64,000 nucleotides of DNA from Vibrio sp. HDW18 (GCF_011306175.1 NZ_CP049913.1:1364001-1428000), one strand, 5' to 3'. Shown: positions 8,223 to 20,701, counted from the stretch's first letter. Notes: generated from the letters alone by a model not told the origin. Program-made: numbers and translations.

Positions 8223-8605
8223 ATAAAATAGTGCTGTGCTGAGGCAATCGGTGGGGTAAAATCAAAAACTTGCAGGCGCGCGTCGGTAACAATCGCCCCT
8301 GTCAGTGCGAGGTCATATTGCCCTGCGGCAACGGAAGCGAGTAAGCCTGTCCACGGCAAAATATCTTGCTTCACTTCAAATTTGGCGTAGTGACGCAGCT
8401 CTTCGAGCAGATCTTGGTTGATACCGGTCGCCTTGCCTTGTGCAATGTAATTAAACGGTGAGTAGTTATCTTCCGTTGCGACTTTAAGCACCCCTGTTTT
8501 GATGATTTCAGCCAGATCGGCGCCAAGTGCACTGGCTGAGGTGCCGATGGCTAGCGCAATCACCGTGGTAGAAAACCATTTCTTAACACTCATTCCATGT
8601 TTCAT
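8223..8605 (-). pseudogene. Amino-acid ABC transporter substrate-binding protein, C-terminally deleted
   Basis: The first about 128 codons give a signal peptide (KKWFSTTVIALAIGTSASA) and the N-terminal lobe of a family 3 solute-binding protein (LKVATEDNYSPFNY, GINQDLLEEL, GQYDLALTGAIVTDAR, FDFTPPIASAQHYF). After about 8222 the open frame continues to 8069 but reads the permease gene out of frame. The second lobe, roughly 120 residues, and the permease start are both missing, so one deletion of several hundred bases fused the two genes. First gene of the transporter operon. Confidence 0.75.
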
Positions 8606-8837
8606 ATATCCATCCTTTTAACTCTGTTGAACGCCGCTTGAATACTTGCACTGTAGAGATTGGCGACGGTGATGGGGTAGAGCCAATTTATCCATCCTGA
8701 TGGGACAGCTGTGTGCTTTAAGCCTGATCTTCTAAGCTGGATTTTTTCTAAAAAATACCTACATTTTTTGTGGTCTATTTTTTGCTGACGATGGTTTATC
8801 GGCTGACTTTGGTCGTGGATGATCGGAGGTTGATGGA
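8606..8837. promoter_or_regulatory. Divergent control region between ABC operon and MocR-type regulator
   Basis: This 232-base interval should hold both promoters and the regulator's operators. A short perfect inverted repeat CCATC-ct-GATGG lies near 8693-8704. No published MocR operator could be matched with confidence. Confidence 0.4.
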
Positions 8838-10358
8838 GTGGCGATAAATTATCAGTGCGTGATTGAATTTGATTCCGCGAGAAGCCTACAGCAGCAGGTC
8901 AGAGAGTACCTTGTCAAAGCGATTTTAGAGGGGATATTTGCTTCGCAACAGGCGCTGCCGTCTTGTCGCAAGCTCTCTCAACAATTAAAAGTATCGCGAA
9001 ATACCGTCTCTTTGGTGTATGAAAGTTTGCTCGATGACGGCTATTTAATTAGCCGACCGCGCAGCGGCTATTATCTGGCGGAAGCTTATCAAGTCAGTGA
9101 TCAAGCTAGCCCTATCGCATTCAATTCGGTTGCAGAAAATAGTGCAATCAATGCACCAAATTGGGCCGATAGAATAAAAATTAATACCCATCAATTTCCG
9201 CGCATCATCAAACCCAGCCAATGGAGTTGCTATAAATACCCCTTTATTTATGGGCAGCCCTATATAAATGATTTCCCCTTGTCTCAGTGGCGAGAAGCTT
9301 CACGCAAGGTGATTGCCAACGCTCAGGATCATGGCTGGCTGTGTGATAAAGTCGATAAAGATGTGGAGCTATTGATTGAGCAGATCCGCACGCGAGTGCT
9401 GCCTCAGCGTGGAATTCATGCCAGCAGTGAGGAAATTCTCATCACGATAGGCTCTCAGAATGGCTTATATCTGCTCTCTCAGTTGTTAATGAATCGAGAT
9501 TCTCGAGTAGGGGTTGAAAATCCCGGATATAAAGAAGCCTACAATATTTTTAGCCTAGCGGGTGCACAGTTATACCCACACCAAGTGGATACTGAAGGGT
9601 TAAAGTTGAACTCATGTTCTGCCCTGTGTGATTACTTCTATGTCACGCCAAGTCATCAAGCGCCAACCGCAGTAACTATGAGCCAGCAGCGGCGCAAACA
9701 GATTTTGGCGCTCGCTGAGCAAAGTGATGCGATCATCATTGAAGATGATTATGACTCGAACAGTAACTTTGAACTCAATCCAGTCCCAGCTTTGAAAGCA
9801 TTAGATAAGTCAGGGCGAGTTATTTACGTGAGTAGCTTTTCCAAAATTCTCGCGCCGGGTCTGCGCCTCGGTTTTGTGGTGGCACCAGAAGAGCTGATCT
9901 ATGAACTAAGAGGATTGCGTCGGCTGATGTTTCGCCATCCGCCGAGCCGATTACAGATGGAAATGGCACATTTTATTGCACAGGGTTACTACGACAGTTT
10001 TGTACGCCGTGTGCGTGAAAATACTCGGCAGCGGTGGGATATCATCAATCAAGCGGTCGCAAGGTATATTCCTTACTGTGAACGGTTAGCTAAGCATGAG
10101 CTCAGTAATGCACTGTGATTACAGACCCCAGATAGGGTCAGTTGTCAGCGGTTAGTTTCTAAGGCCGCGCAGCACGGAGTCTTGGTTGAAACCGGCGCTT
10201 CACATTTTATCGCCTCATCACCGTCTACCGAGAGATCTCAATCCCTATTGCCTCATGATGCGAATCGATATTTTAGGTTGGGTTTTCACTCGATTGATAA
10301 GGCGCTGATCCAGCCTGGAATCATTGAGTTAGCCAGAGCATTCGATGGCTTGCAATAA
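8838..10358 (+). pseudogene. MocR/PdxR-family regulator (GntR HTH + aminotransferase domain) with an in-frame TGA
   Basis: Starts at GTG 8838 with GGAGG eight bases upstream. The N-terminus is a GntR winged helix (LPSCRKLSQQLKVSRNTVSLVYESLLDDGYL) and the rest is a fold-type I aminotransferase-like domain with the PLP motif FSKILAPGLRLGF. The frame stops at TGA 10116-10118 after 426 codons. The same frame then continues for 79 codons to TAA 10356-10358 with the expected C-terminal domain (QRLVSKAAQHGVLVETGASHF, RYFRLGFHSID in parts). The full length would be about 506 residues, normal for MocR proteins. A TGG-to-TGA change is the simplest cause. The truncated form lacks part of the small domain. 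Confidence 0.8.
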
Positions 10359-10460
10359 GCTAGAGTAAAGTTATTAAGGCTCAAGTCACTAAGGGTAAAG
10401 CAATAAAGGTAAATAAAATAAGAGGAACGTGCCAAGCGATGAGGCCTAGCACGTTGCCGC

Positions 10461-11777
10461 TTAGCCATCTAATTCGGCTAACACTTGATCGATGATTGCT
10501 ACGCCATGTTTGATCTCATTTGGCTGGATGATAAGGGGTGGTGTGACATGAATTCGATTATTGACGATAAAAGTCAGTAGACCACGCTCGGTTAGTTTTT
10601 GCTTGATCTGTGCCATTTTCTGGTTACTCAGTGGTTGCTTGGACGCTCGGTCTTCAACCAGCTCCAACGCCCAAAACATGCCTTTGCCACGGATATTACC
10701 AATCACGCTACGGTGTTCCATCAGCGCAATCAACGATGGGCCGAGCAGTGTATGGCCAATTTGATCGGCATAATGGACAATGCCCTCCTCCTCCATCGCA
10801 TCAATGGTGGCGACAATCGCTGACATGGCGAGGGGATGTCCCGAATAGGTTAAGCCACCCATAAAGCATTCATGCTTGAAGAACTCACATATCGCTTGAC
10901 TGACGATCACTCCACCTGCCGGCACATAGCCAGAGTTGACGCCTTTCGCAAAGGTCACCAGATCAGGGATCACATTGAAGTGTTCAAACGCAAACCATTT
11001 ACCGGTGCGCCCAAAGCCAACCATCACTTCATCTAAGATTAACTGAATGCCATATTGGGTTGCAATTTCACGTACACCTTGTAGATAACCCTCTGGCGGT
11101 AGCAAGAAGCCCGCAGTACCTGGAATGGTTTCCAGTAGGATTGCTGCAATCGAGTTCGGGCCTTCACATTCGATGACTCGTTTCAGGTGAGCTAGAGCGC
11201 GAGTACACTCTTCACTTTCTGTTTTGGCGTCAAATTCGGTGCGATACAGGTAAGGGTTGAAAAAGTGCACATGTCCTCGGCTGTATTCGTTGGGGATTCG
11301 ACGAAAATCACCCGTAGCGGCGATGGCTGCGCCTGTATTGCCATGATATGAGCGATAAGCCGAAAGCACTTTATCGCGGCCAGTAAACTGGCGCGCCATA
11401 CGGATTGCGTTCTCATTGGCATCTGCCCCCGCATTGGTAAAGAACACTTTTTGGAAGCCGCTTGGCGCCTGTGCCAAGATACGTTTCGCGGCCATACCGC
11501 GGGCTAGATTGGCCATGGCTGGCGCGATAGTCGCTAGTGTGTCCGCTTGTGCTTTGAGTGCGGCAATCACTTTAGGGTGCTGATGGCCAATATTGGTATT
11601 AACCAACTGGCTGCTAAAGTCTAAATATTTTTTTCCATCAAAATCCCACAGGGTACAACCTTGTCCACCGGCAATCGCCAATGGTGTCGCACTCTCTTGA
11701 ACCGACCAAGAGTGGAAGACACATTGGTCTAATTCGATAACGTCTTGGTTTGTGACTTCAGATGATAACAAATCCAT
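10461..11777 (-). CDS. Class III PLP-dependent aminotransferase
   Basis: A 438-residue, apparently intact fold-type I class III enzyme. Visible are the N-terminal substrate-site region (GGQGCTLWDFDGKKYLDFSSQL), the Asp motif LILDEVMVGFGRTGKWFAFE and the PLP lysine in TFAKGVNSGYVP. Class III members act on omega-amino groups (taurine, hypotaurine, beta-alanine, GABA, diamines). The resemblance in sequence feel is to taurine/hypotaurine-pyruvate aminotransferases, and MocR regulators such as TauR control taurine genes, but substrate assignment is inference. It belongs to the accessory block with the damaged transporter and the YdfG-like reductase. Confidence 0.85.
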   Translation of the reverse strand: MDLLSSEVTNQDVIELDQCVFHSWSVQESATPLAIAGGQGCTLWDFDGKKYLDFSSQLVNTNIGHQHPKVIAALKAQADTLATIAPAMANLARGMAAKRILAQAPSGFQKVFFTNAGADANENAIRMARQFTGRDKVLSAYRSYHGNTGAAIAATGDFRRIPNEYSRGHVHFFNPYLYRTEFDAKTESEECTRALAHLKRVIECEGPNSIAAILLETIPGTAGFLLPPEGYLQGVREIATQYGIQLILDEVMVGFGRTGKWFAFEHFNVIPDLVTFAKGVNSGYVPAGGVIVSQAICEFFKHECFMGGLTYSGHPLAMSAIVATIDAMEEEGIVHYADQIGHTLLGPSLIALMEHRSVIGNIRGKGMFWALELVEDRASKQPLSNQKMAQIKQKLTERGLLTFIVNNRIHVTPPLIIQPNEIKHGVAIIDQVLAELDG

Positions 11778-12802
<1,025 letters not shown>

Positions 12803-12823
12803 CAGGGATTCCGTATCGCAAGT

Positions 12824-12850
12824 GGCCACCGGTTTTGCTGGTGGCCTTTA
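12824..12850 (+). terminator. Terminator after the YdfG-like gene
   Basis: GGCCACC - 9-base loop - GGTGGCC, followed by TTTAT. It lies about 20 bases after the stop codon; the T-run is short. Confidence 0.65.
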
Positions 12851-12941
12851 TCTCAAATCGAATGATTAGCGGCGCGGATTGTCCATTACCCCACGCCGTA
12901 CCCAGAGCATTTTTTGCTACAGGCAGAATTCGTTCACATCC

Positions 12942-14051
12942 TCATTGAATGCGCTCTAGCAACACGCCAGCTTCCATGTGGTGGGTGTAGGGGAATTGAT
13001 CAAATAGCGCAAAGCGTACCACTTGATGGGTTTGGCTGAGCAGTTGCAGATTCTCTTGCAGCGTTTCAGGGTTACAAGAGATGTACAAAATACGCTGATA
13101 ACCTTGCACCATTTTGCAGGTGTCAATATCCATACCTGAGCGTGGTGGGTCGACAAAAATGGTGTTGCAGCGGTAGCTGGCCAGATCAACACCAGCATCT
13201 TTGAGGCGATTAAATTCGCGTTTGCTTTCCATTGCTTGAGTAAATTCTTCCGCTGACATACGGATGATTTGTACATTGTCGATCTGGTTGGCGGCGATAT
13301 TAAATTGTGCCGCTTCAACGGAAGGCTTGGCCAGTTCGGTTGCCAGCACTCGTTCAAAGTTTTGTGCGAGAGCAAGTGAAAAATTACCGTTGCCGCAATA
13401 TAGCTCAAGTAGATCGCCTTGACTGTCTTGAGTACAGTCGACCGCCCATTCCAACATCTTTTCTGCCACTTTGGCATTCGGTTGGGTAAAGCTGTTTTCG
13501 ACTTGTTTATAAATGTATGGCTTGCCGTTGACCTGTAATTTTTCAACCACGTAGTCACGATCCAATACCATTTTCATTTTACGCGCACGGCCAATCAGGT
13601 TGAGATTAAACCCTTCATCATTTAAACGCTGTTTCAAAGCTTGCGCTGCTGTTACCCACTCTTCGCTGAGCTGACGATGGTATAACAGCGACACCAAAAT
13701 TTCGCCGCTGAGAGTGGAGAGGAAATCCACTTGGAATAATTTATGGCGCAGAATATGGCTGTCTTTCATCGCTTCGATCAGTAGTGGCATCAAATCATTG
13801 ATCAGGCGACTGGCGGCGGGAAATTGGTCGACCCGATATTTTTCACGCGTCTGTTGGTTAAACATGATGTAGTACATGTCATCACCTTGATGCCAAACTC
13901 GAAATTCAGCGCGCATTCGGTAGTTCGCCTGTGGCGACTCAAACACTTCCAGCTCAGGCATTGAGTAGTCAACAAACATTGCTTTTAAGCGAGCAACTTT
14001 GTCGGCCAATTGAGCTTGGTAGAGCGGTGGGTTTACATCAAGAGTCGCCAT
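12942..14051 (-). CDS. trmA: tRNA (uracil(54)-C(5))-methyltransferase TrmA
   Basis: A 369-residue SAM-dependent enzyme that makes ribothymidine at position 54 of tRNA (and U341 of tmRNA in E. coli). The SAM motif is [16 protein letters not shown], the conserved Asp-Pro-Pro-Arg segment is FVDPPRSG, the nucleophilic Cys is in YISCNPE (C326) and the general base Glu in HHMEAG (E361). Length matches E. coli (366). It is divergent from btuB across the riboswitch region, as in E. coli. Confidence 0.96.
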   Translation of the reverse strand: MATLDVNPPLYQAQLADKVARLKAMFVDYSMPELEVFESPQANYRMRAEFRVWHQGDDMYYIMFNQQTREKYRVDQFPAASRLINDLMPLLIEAMKDSHILRHKLFQVDFLSTLSGEILVSLLYHRQLSEEWVTAAQALKQRLNDEGFNLNLIGRARKMKMVLDRDYVVEKLQVNGKPYIYKQVENSFTQPNAKVAEKMLEWAVDCTQDSQGDLLELYCGNGNFSLALAQNFERVLATELAKPSVEAAQFNIAANQIDNVQIIRMSAEEFTQAMESKREFNRLKDAGVDLASYRCNTIFVDPPRSGMDIDTCKMVQGYQRILYISCNPETLQENLQLLSQTHQVVRFALFDQFPYTHHMEAGVLLERIQ

Positions 14052-14204
14052 TGGAGTACCTTTTTATGGGCTATTACAGAAAGAGCGCAGATTTTATTCA
14101 ATCTCGGCCAGTTGTCCAGTTTTGCTCCATGATTGACTGGATATTGAGTGTAAAACCGATCGGCACGGAATCTGTACTGGACAATTTTTGCTTCACTCAA
14201 TACT

Positions 14205-14415
14205 ATTTGCGGCGAGCTGGTGCTATTTAGACGCTTGGATGGCTAAAAATAGCTGAAAAGGGAATCCGGTGTGAATCCGGAACTGACGCGCAGCGGTAAG
14301 AGAGAACGAACGCTCAAATGACACTGCTCTTGGAGTGGGAAGTCGAGCCAGTAGGTGTAAAGTGCTCTCAAGTCCGAAGACCTGCCAGCCACTGAGTGAT
14401 GCCGTGGTTTTCACT
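14205..14415 (+). ncRNA. Cobalamin (B12) riboswitch upstream of btuB
   Basis: The leader contains the conserved cobalamin-riboswitch blocks in order: AAAAGGGAATCCGGTGTGAA, GACGCGCAGCGGTAA, the AGTCCGAAGACCTGCC segment and the B12-box GCCACTG. It ends about 30 bases before the btuB ATG, leaving room to sequester the RBS in the bound state. It should reduce BtuB synthesis when adenosylcobalamin is plentiful. The 5' boundary is approximate. Confidence 0.95.
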
Positions 14416-14446
14416 CAGCAGGATTAACGCGATTTAGGATAATAAT

Positions 14447-16282
14447 ATGCAAAAATCAGCACTAGCGATCGCTCTAGCATCGCTGCTCACCCCTATCTCT
14501 TATTTACACGCCAGCGAAGCCCAATCAGAAGAAACTGTTGTGGTAACGGCCAATCGTTTTGAGCAAAAGGTAAGTTCAACCCTGGCCGATATTGAAGTGA
14601 TTACTCGTCAAGATATTGAGCAAACTCAAGCTAAAACATTGCCTGATTTGTTGCGTCGCTTAACTGGTGTGCAAGTCACGCAAAATGGTGGTCGTGGTCA
14701 ATTAGCTTCATTGTTTGTTCGTGGTACAAGTTCAGATCAAGTTTTGGTGCTGGTTGATGGTATCCGCTTTGCTCGTGCGGCGAAAGGCGCCGTCGATTTT
14801 AACCAAATTCCGTTAACTTATGTTGAACGTATCGAGTACGTACGTGGTGCTCGTGCATCTTTATATGGTTCTGAGGCGATTGGTGGGGTGATTAACATCA
14901 TCACTAAAGCGCGTTCACAGCAACAAGGAACAGCGTTAAGTGCTGGGCTTGGATCTCTCGATTATCAAGAGTTAAGCATTGCTTTAGGTATTGAAGTGGG
15001 TGAAAAGGGACAACTTAATCTAGCTTTGGGTACGGAGAGCGATAAGGGCTACAATGTTCGCCCCATTTCTGGTTTGAATGAGGGTGATCGTCACGGTTTC
15101 GGATCAGATAATGCTTTGTTGGGTTACGTGCACCAATTTGATGCATCTTGGTCTTTGTTTGCCAATGCTCGTGCTTATGAAAATATTTACCAGTACGACA
15201 GCAGTTACGGTGCTCGTGACTATAAAGAGGCGGAAAAAGATGACCTTTCTTTCACTGTGGGCTCTCAGTATCAAAGTGAACGTTGGTTGTCTGAACTGCA
15301 GCTAACTACCCAGAGACAAAAATCATGGGATTACACTCAATCTCAAGGAAAATATACAGGTTCATCAGACAAGCTTGAGCAGCAAAATATCCAATGGATT
15401 AACCGCTATTTAGTGAATGATGTATGGACGCTAGCTGGTGGAGTGGATTGGCGCGATGAATCGTACCTTGATAAGAGAGCAAATAAAGAGTTCGATCGTA
15501 GTAACACTGCTGTATTTGGTGTGCTTTCAGCAGATTGGCAACAGTGGCTGCTCGAGGCTAGTTTACGCCTTGATGATAATCAAGAGTATGGTTCACAAAC
15601 GACTCATAACATTGTATTAGGGTATCAGTTCATCCCTGAATTGGGGATTAAAGCATCTTACGGTACGGCATTTAAGGCCCCGAATTTATATCAGCAGTAC
15701 GATCCCACCTATGGTAATGCCGATCTAAAGCCTGAAGAAGCGGATGTGGCAGAAATCGGCGTCTATGGTCAAGTATCTGATATAAAGTGGTCAATCACTG
15801 GATACGATTACAAGATCAACAATCTTATCGATTACAACTCAGTAACGAGCAAATATCAAAATGTGATGGGTGAGAGTCACATTCAAGGCGTTGAATTAAC
15901 TGCAGAGTTTACTACAGGCATTGTGCAACATCAGTTGAGTGCTGACCTCAAAGATGCGGATGATAGTCAAGGACAATCATTACAGCGTCGTGCGGAACGT
16001 ATGTATAAGTGGAATGCATTAGTAGCGTTTGAGCAGTTAGATTGGTCGGTCAGTTATCAGTATGTTGGCAAACGGCCGGATTTGGATTACAACACGTATC
16101 CAGAGCAAACAATTACATTAGGAGCGTATTCGCTCATTGATACTGCAATTAGCTATTATGCGACGGATTCAATGACCATCAGTGCTCGTATTGATAATTT
16201 GTTGGATAAAAAGTACGAAACCGCTAATGGTTATCCTGCTGCTGAGCGTGCCTACTATTTCAATGTCGCTTATCAATTCTAA
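14447..16282 (+). CDS. btuB: TonB-dependent vitamin B12 outer-membrane receptor BtuB
   Basis: A 611-residue TonB-dependent receptor. A signal peptide (cut after about residue 22) is followed by the TonB box EETVVVTA, the plug domain (TLPDLLRRLTGVQV, YVERIEYVRGARASLYGSEAIGG in parts) and a 22-strand barrel ending in phenylalanine (YYFNVAYQF), as required for outer-membrane insertion. It imports cobalamin with energy from TonB-ExbBD. Expression is controlled by the riboswitch directly upstream, and a terminator follows. Confidence 0.96.
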   Translation: MQKSALAIALASLLTPISYLHASEAQSEETVVVTANRFEQKVSSTLADIEVITRQDIEQTQAKTLPDLLRRLTGVQVTQNGGRGQLASLFVRGTSSDQVLVLVDGIRFARAAKGAVDFNQIPLTYVERIEYVRGARASLYGSEAIGGVINIITKARSQQQGTALSAGLGSLDYQELSIALGIEVGEKGQLNLALGTESDKGYNVRPISGLNEGDRHGFGSDNALLGYVHQFDASWSLFANARAYENIYQYDSSYGARDYKEAEKDDLSFTVGSQYQSERWLSELQLTTQRQKSWDYTQSQGKYTGSSDKLEQQNIQWINRYLVNDVWTLAGGVDWRDESYLDKRANKEFDRSNTAVFGVLSADWQQWLLEASLRLDDNQEYGSQTTHNIVLGYQFIPELGIKASYGTAFKAPNLYQQYDPTYGNADLKPEEADVAEIGVYGQVSDIKWSITGYDYKINNLIDYNSVTSKYQNVMGESHIQGVELTAEFTTGIVQHQLSADLKDADDSQGQSLQRRAERMYKWNALVAFEQLDWSVSYQYVGKRPDLDYNTYPEQTITLGAYSLIDTAISYYATDSMTISARIDNLLDKKYETANGYPAAERAYYFNVAYQF

Positions 16283-16288
16283 TCTTTC

Positions 16289-16311
16289 AAACCGCCTTCG
16301 GGCGGTTTTAC
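16289..16311 (+). terminator. btuB terminator
   Basis: AAACCGCC-TTCG-GGCGGTTT hairpin with UUCG tetraloop, followed by a short T-run, 7 bases after the btuB stop. It would insulate or attenuate the downstream ATPase gene. Confidence 0.85.
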
Positions 16312-16333
16312 TTTGCATGATTGGTAGTCGCCC

Positions 16334-17002
16334 ATGAACAAAAAGAAAGTCATTATTAGTTGGTCGTCAGGTAAAGATTCGACACTCACCTTGGAGCGGT
16401 TACGTGAAAGACCGGATATTGAGGTGGTCGGTCTGGTGACCACCTATGTCGGGGATGAAGTGCCTTTTCAAGCTACACCCCTTGAGGTATTAGAGCTGCA
16501 AGCACAACTGGTTGGTTTACCGCTGATTAAAATCGAGTTACCCAGCATCTTCCCAAGTAATCTGGTTTATCAATCAAGTGTGGTCGATGGCTTGAAAAAC
16601 TCAGGTTTGACCTTTGATGCGCTAGCGTTTGGTGATCTGTTTTGTAATGGTATTGCTGAGTATCGTCAGAGTTACTTAGAGCCAGCGGGGTGGCAATGCT
16701 TATTTCCACTGATGGGGGAGTGTTCCAAGCAACTGGCACAAGAGATTATCACGCGCGGTATTCAAACTTTAGTGGTCACCACCGATGATGAACAGCTGAG
16801 TGCCGATTATTGTGGGCTTTGGTATAACGCAGAGTTTCTTCAAGCGCTGCCTCAAGGTATCGATCCGTGTGGTGAAAATGGTGAGTTTCATACCTTAGTC
16901 ACTCAAGCACCGTGTATGGCTGGACGTTTAGATTTACGTCTTGCGGGGCAAGATCAGACTGAGCGTTTCTGTTATCAAAGGTATCGGGCACAGATTGCCT
17001 AA
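16334..17002 (+). CDS. PP-loop ATPase, diphthine-ammonia ligase-like (COG2102)
   Basis: A 222-residue protein of the adenine nucleotide alpha-hydrolase-like fold. The N-terminal PP-loop SWSSGKDSTLTL (residues 9-20) binds ATP, and the family motifs FGDL and CGENGEFHT are present. Eukaryotic and archaeal relatives (Dph6) amidate diphthine on EF-2, but bacteria lack diphthamide, so the bacterial substrate is unknown. It starts 52 bases after btuB, beyond a terminator, in the same direction. Its position in the btuB-murI interval hints at a cobalamin or small-molecule amidation role, which is inference only. Confidence 0.8.
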   Translation: MNKKKVIISWSSGKDSTLTLERLRERPDIEVVGLVTTYVGDEVPFQATPLEVLELQAQLVGLPLIKIELPSIFPSNLVYQSSVVDGLKNSGLTFDALAFGDLFCNGIAEYRQSYLEPAGWQCLFPLMGECSKQLAQEIITRGIQTLVVTTDDEQLSADYCGLWYNAEFLQALPQGIDPCGENGEFHTLVTQAPCMAGRLDLRLAGQDQTERFCYQRYRAQIA

Positions 17003-17046
17003 TTTAGTAGAGAGAGTATTATCAAGGCGTTTTTTCTAGCTAGATT

Positions 17047-17853
17047 GTGGTGCTCGTGCCTTGTTCATCTTACCCCCGTGTACTTATTTTTGATTCTGGT
17101 GTTGGTGGCCTTTCCGTTTATCAGGAAATTAAAGCGCGTTTACCGCAACTCAATTATGTGTATTTACTCGATAATGCGGCCTATCCCTACGGAGAGTTAG
17201 CGCAAGAGACCTTACTTGAGCGTGTCGATTGGCTGGTCACGCGCATGGTCGAGCAACAACATATCGATCTGGTCGTGATTGCTTGTAATACTGCGAGCAC
17301 GATCGTGCTGCCGCAGCTGCGAGCCAAACTCAGTATTCCAGTAGTCGGGGTTGTGCCAGCCATCAAACCCGCGTCTTTGATTGCCAGTAAAGCGATTGGC
17401 CTGATCGCGACACCAGCAACGGTCAAGCGCCAATATACACAAGATTTGATCCGCCATTTTTCTGCTGACAAACCGGTGGAGTTATTAGGTTCAACGCGAT
17501 TAGTGAATATGGCTGAGGAAAAATTACGCGGTCAGCCACTTAATCTCGCAGAGCTAGAAAGCATATTGCAACCGCTTAAACACAAGATTGATGTGGCGGT
17601 GCTAGGCTGTACACACTTTCCACTGATTAAAGAAGAGATTCAACAAGTGCTCGGTGAGCAAGTGCAATTGATTGATTCTGGGCAAGCTATTGCGCGGCGT
17701 GTACAGGAGTTATTGGCCATCGAGCAAGGTCAAACTTCACATCAGAAACATCAAATTTACGCCAGCGCACCACCTTGGCAAGCCAGTGCGCTGAATGTAA
17801 AGCTCGAACAGTTAGGATTTAATCCTGTGCAGCTATTTCCTCATCCGATTTAG
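17047..17853 (+). CDS. murI: Glutamate racemase MurI
   Basis: A 268-residue cofactor-independent racemase supplying D-glutamate for peptidoglycan. Both catalytic cysteines are visible, in ACNTAS and GCTHFPL, with the N-terminal [10 protein letters not shown] motif. The start is GTG 17047; nearby GTG codons are possible, since no strong Shine-Dalgarno is seen. It lies between btuB and the rRNA operon, as in E. coli. The last 35 bases overlap the convergent RRM gene. Confidence 0.95.
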   Translation: MVLVPCSSYPRVLIFDSGVGGLSVYQEIKARLPQLNYVYLLDNAAYPYGELAQETLLERVDWLVTRMVEQQHIDLVVIACNTASTIVLPQLRAKLSIPVVGVVPAIKPASLIASKAIGLIATPATVKRQYTQDLIRHFSADKPVELLGSTRLVNMAEEKLRGQPLNLAELESILQPLKHKIDVAVLGCTHFPLIKEEIQQVLGEQVQLIDSGQAIARRVQELLAIEQGQTSHQKHQIYASAPPWQASALNVKLEQLGFNPVQLFPHPI

Positions 17854-18274
17854 GATCATTAGCGATCCTAACTTTTAAGGTGCGCTGCATATATTCCTTT
17901 TCATTGAGTGCATCAATCGCAGCTTGAGCTTGACTGGCTGCCATCACGACAAACCCAAATCCGCGCCGTTTGCCGGTTCGTTTATCTTTCATAAGCCGTA
18001 CGACAAACACTTCTCCATATTCGGAAAACAGATCTTTGACATGAGACTCATTGGCTTTATAGGGCAAATTGCCGACATAAAGCGTTTTGGTAGTAGAAGA
18101 GGTCTCTTCATCATCACTAATAACGGAAGTTTGAGTAGACAGTTTGCAAATTACAGTGGTTGCAACTACACCAACTAAAAAAGCCAAAGAAGGGTGTAGC
18201 GCCAATTGTGATAAAACTCCAGCACCAATAACCGCAAGTAGGGCGATCCATAACATCGATTTGTCAGATTTCAT
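17819..18274 (-). CDS. Membrane-anchored RRM RNA-binding protein
   Basis: A 151-residue protein with two hydrophobic segments at the N-terminus (residues about 7-25 and 31-45) followed by one RNA recognition motif: RNP2 is LYVGNL (about 65-70) and RNP1 is KRRGFGFV (about 103-110). This suggests an RNA-binding domain held at the inner membrane, facing the cytoplasm. Single-RRM proteins are scarce in this bacterial group and the function is unknown. The gene converges on murI and overlaps its coding end by 35 bases, so antisense effects between the two mRNAs are possible. Confidence 0.85.
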   Translation of the reverse strand: MKSDKSMLWIALLAVIGAGVLSQLALHPSLAFLVGVVATTVICKLSTQTSVISDDEETSSTTKTLYVGNLPYKANESHVKDLFSEYGEVFVVRLMKDKRTGKRRGFGFVVMAASQAQAAIDALNEKEYMQRTLKVRIANDPKSDEEIAAQD

Positions 18275-18485
18275 ATTGAGTTACTACGCATTTGAGAGAA
18301 AGAAGATTGATTGTCTATTGATGAGTTAACAAAATAGACACAGGGATCTTACGTATATGATTGATATTTTTCCAATCGAATGGTGTGACCCCCTTCAAAT
18401 GTTGAAATTTTATTCAATAAATAGCCGGGTTGCTGACTTTATAGACTAACGAATGATTTTTTTAAAAAAAAGTGCATTTAGGGTC

Positions 18486-18513
18486 TTGCCAGAAACAAAA
18501 TCATCCCTATAAT
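18486..18513 (+). promoter_or_regulatory. rrn P1 promoter
   Basis: TTGCCA (18486-18491), 16-base spacer, TATAAT (18508-18513), then a GC-rich discriminator GCGCCC as at ppGpp-controlled rRNA promoters. An A/T-rich tract just upstream (about 18455-18475) resembles an UP element. Confidence 0.8.
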
Positions 18514-18602
18514 GCGCCCTCACTGACACGGCAGGCGCCGCAAGGCTTTCGGGCTAGTCAGCTAGGCAAAACGCTTCGATGCTAAAAGATGAAAAAAAGT
18601 GT

Positions 18603-18630
18603 TTGACACTGAAAATTATCTCGCTAGAAT
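18603..18630 (+). promoter_or_regulatory. rrn P2 promoter
   Basis: TTGACA (18603-18608), 16-base spacer, TAGAAT (18625-18630), about 115 bases downstream of P1, the usual tandem arrangement of rRNA promoters. Confidence 0.75.
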
Positions 18631-18664
18631 GCACAGCCTCTTCGGTAAGAAAGCCGAAGCAAAA

Positions 18665-18680
18665 CGCTCTTTAACAATAT
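18665..18680 (+). promoter_or_regulatory. boxA antitermination site of the rrn leader
   Basis: GCTCTTTAACAAT, the standard boxA recognised by NusB-NusE, downstream of P2. The rest of the leader up to 18877 holds the sequences that pair across the 16S RNA for RNase III processing. Confidence 0.85.
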
Positions 18681-18877
18681 AAACCAATCAATCTGTGTGG
18701 GCACTCGTTGATGATGATCTCAAAAAGATTAATCAATGAACTGAGTGACCAAACGAGACGCAAGTCTTTGCACAGTCAATTCATTATCGTTCTGTTGGAA
18801 CGATAATAGCTTTGAATTACTAAGGTAATTTAAAGTCAGTATTCATTGAGCCGAAGCGAAAGCTTCAAAAAACTTTT

Positions 18878-20434
<1,557 letters not shown>

Positions 20435-20501
20435 CACGATGATTATCGTGATGAGTGTCCACACAGATTGATATGGTTTAGATTAGAGAAGCAAACATAG
20501 T

Positions 20502-20577
20502 GTCCCGTTCGTCTAGAGGCCTAGGACACCGCCCTTTCACGGCGGTAACAGGGGTTCGACTCCCCTACGGGATACCA
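20502..20577 (+). tRNA. tRNA-Glu (anticodon TTC)
   Basis: 76 bases; cloverleaf with acceptor stem GTCCCGT/ACGGGAT, anticodon loop CTTTCAC, T-loop GTTCGAC and encoded CCA. First tRNA of the 16S-23S spacer. Confidence 0.97.
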
Positions 20578-20595
20578 CTTCCTTGTGAAGTAAAG

Positions 20596-20671
20596 GGGTC
20601 GTTAGCTCAGTCGGTAGAGCAGTTGACTTTTAATCAATTGGTCGCAGGTTCGAATCCTGCACGACCCACCA
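20596..20671 (+). tRNA. tRNA-Lys (anticodon TTT)
   Basis: 76 bases; acceptor stem GGGTCGT/ACGACCC, anticodon loop CTTTTAA, T-loop GTTCGAA and encoded CCA. Second spacer tRNA. Confidence 0.97.
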
Positions 20672-20701
20672 AACTCTTCCGCCACGGGAAGTAAAATACG
20701 T

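Noticed and set aside
8069..8605. A single 178-residue binding protein as an intact gene
   Set aside because: The last 50 residues are permease sequence in the wrong frame; it is a deletion chimera.
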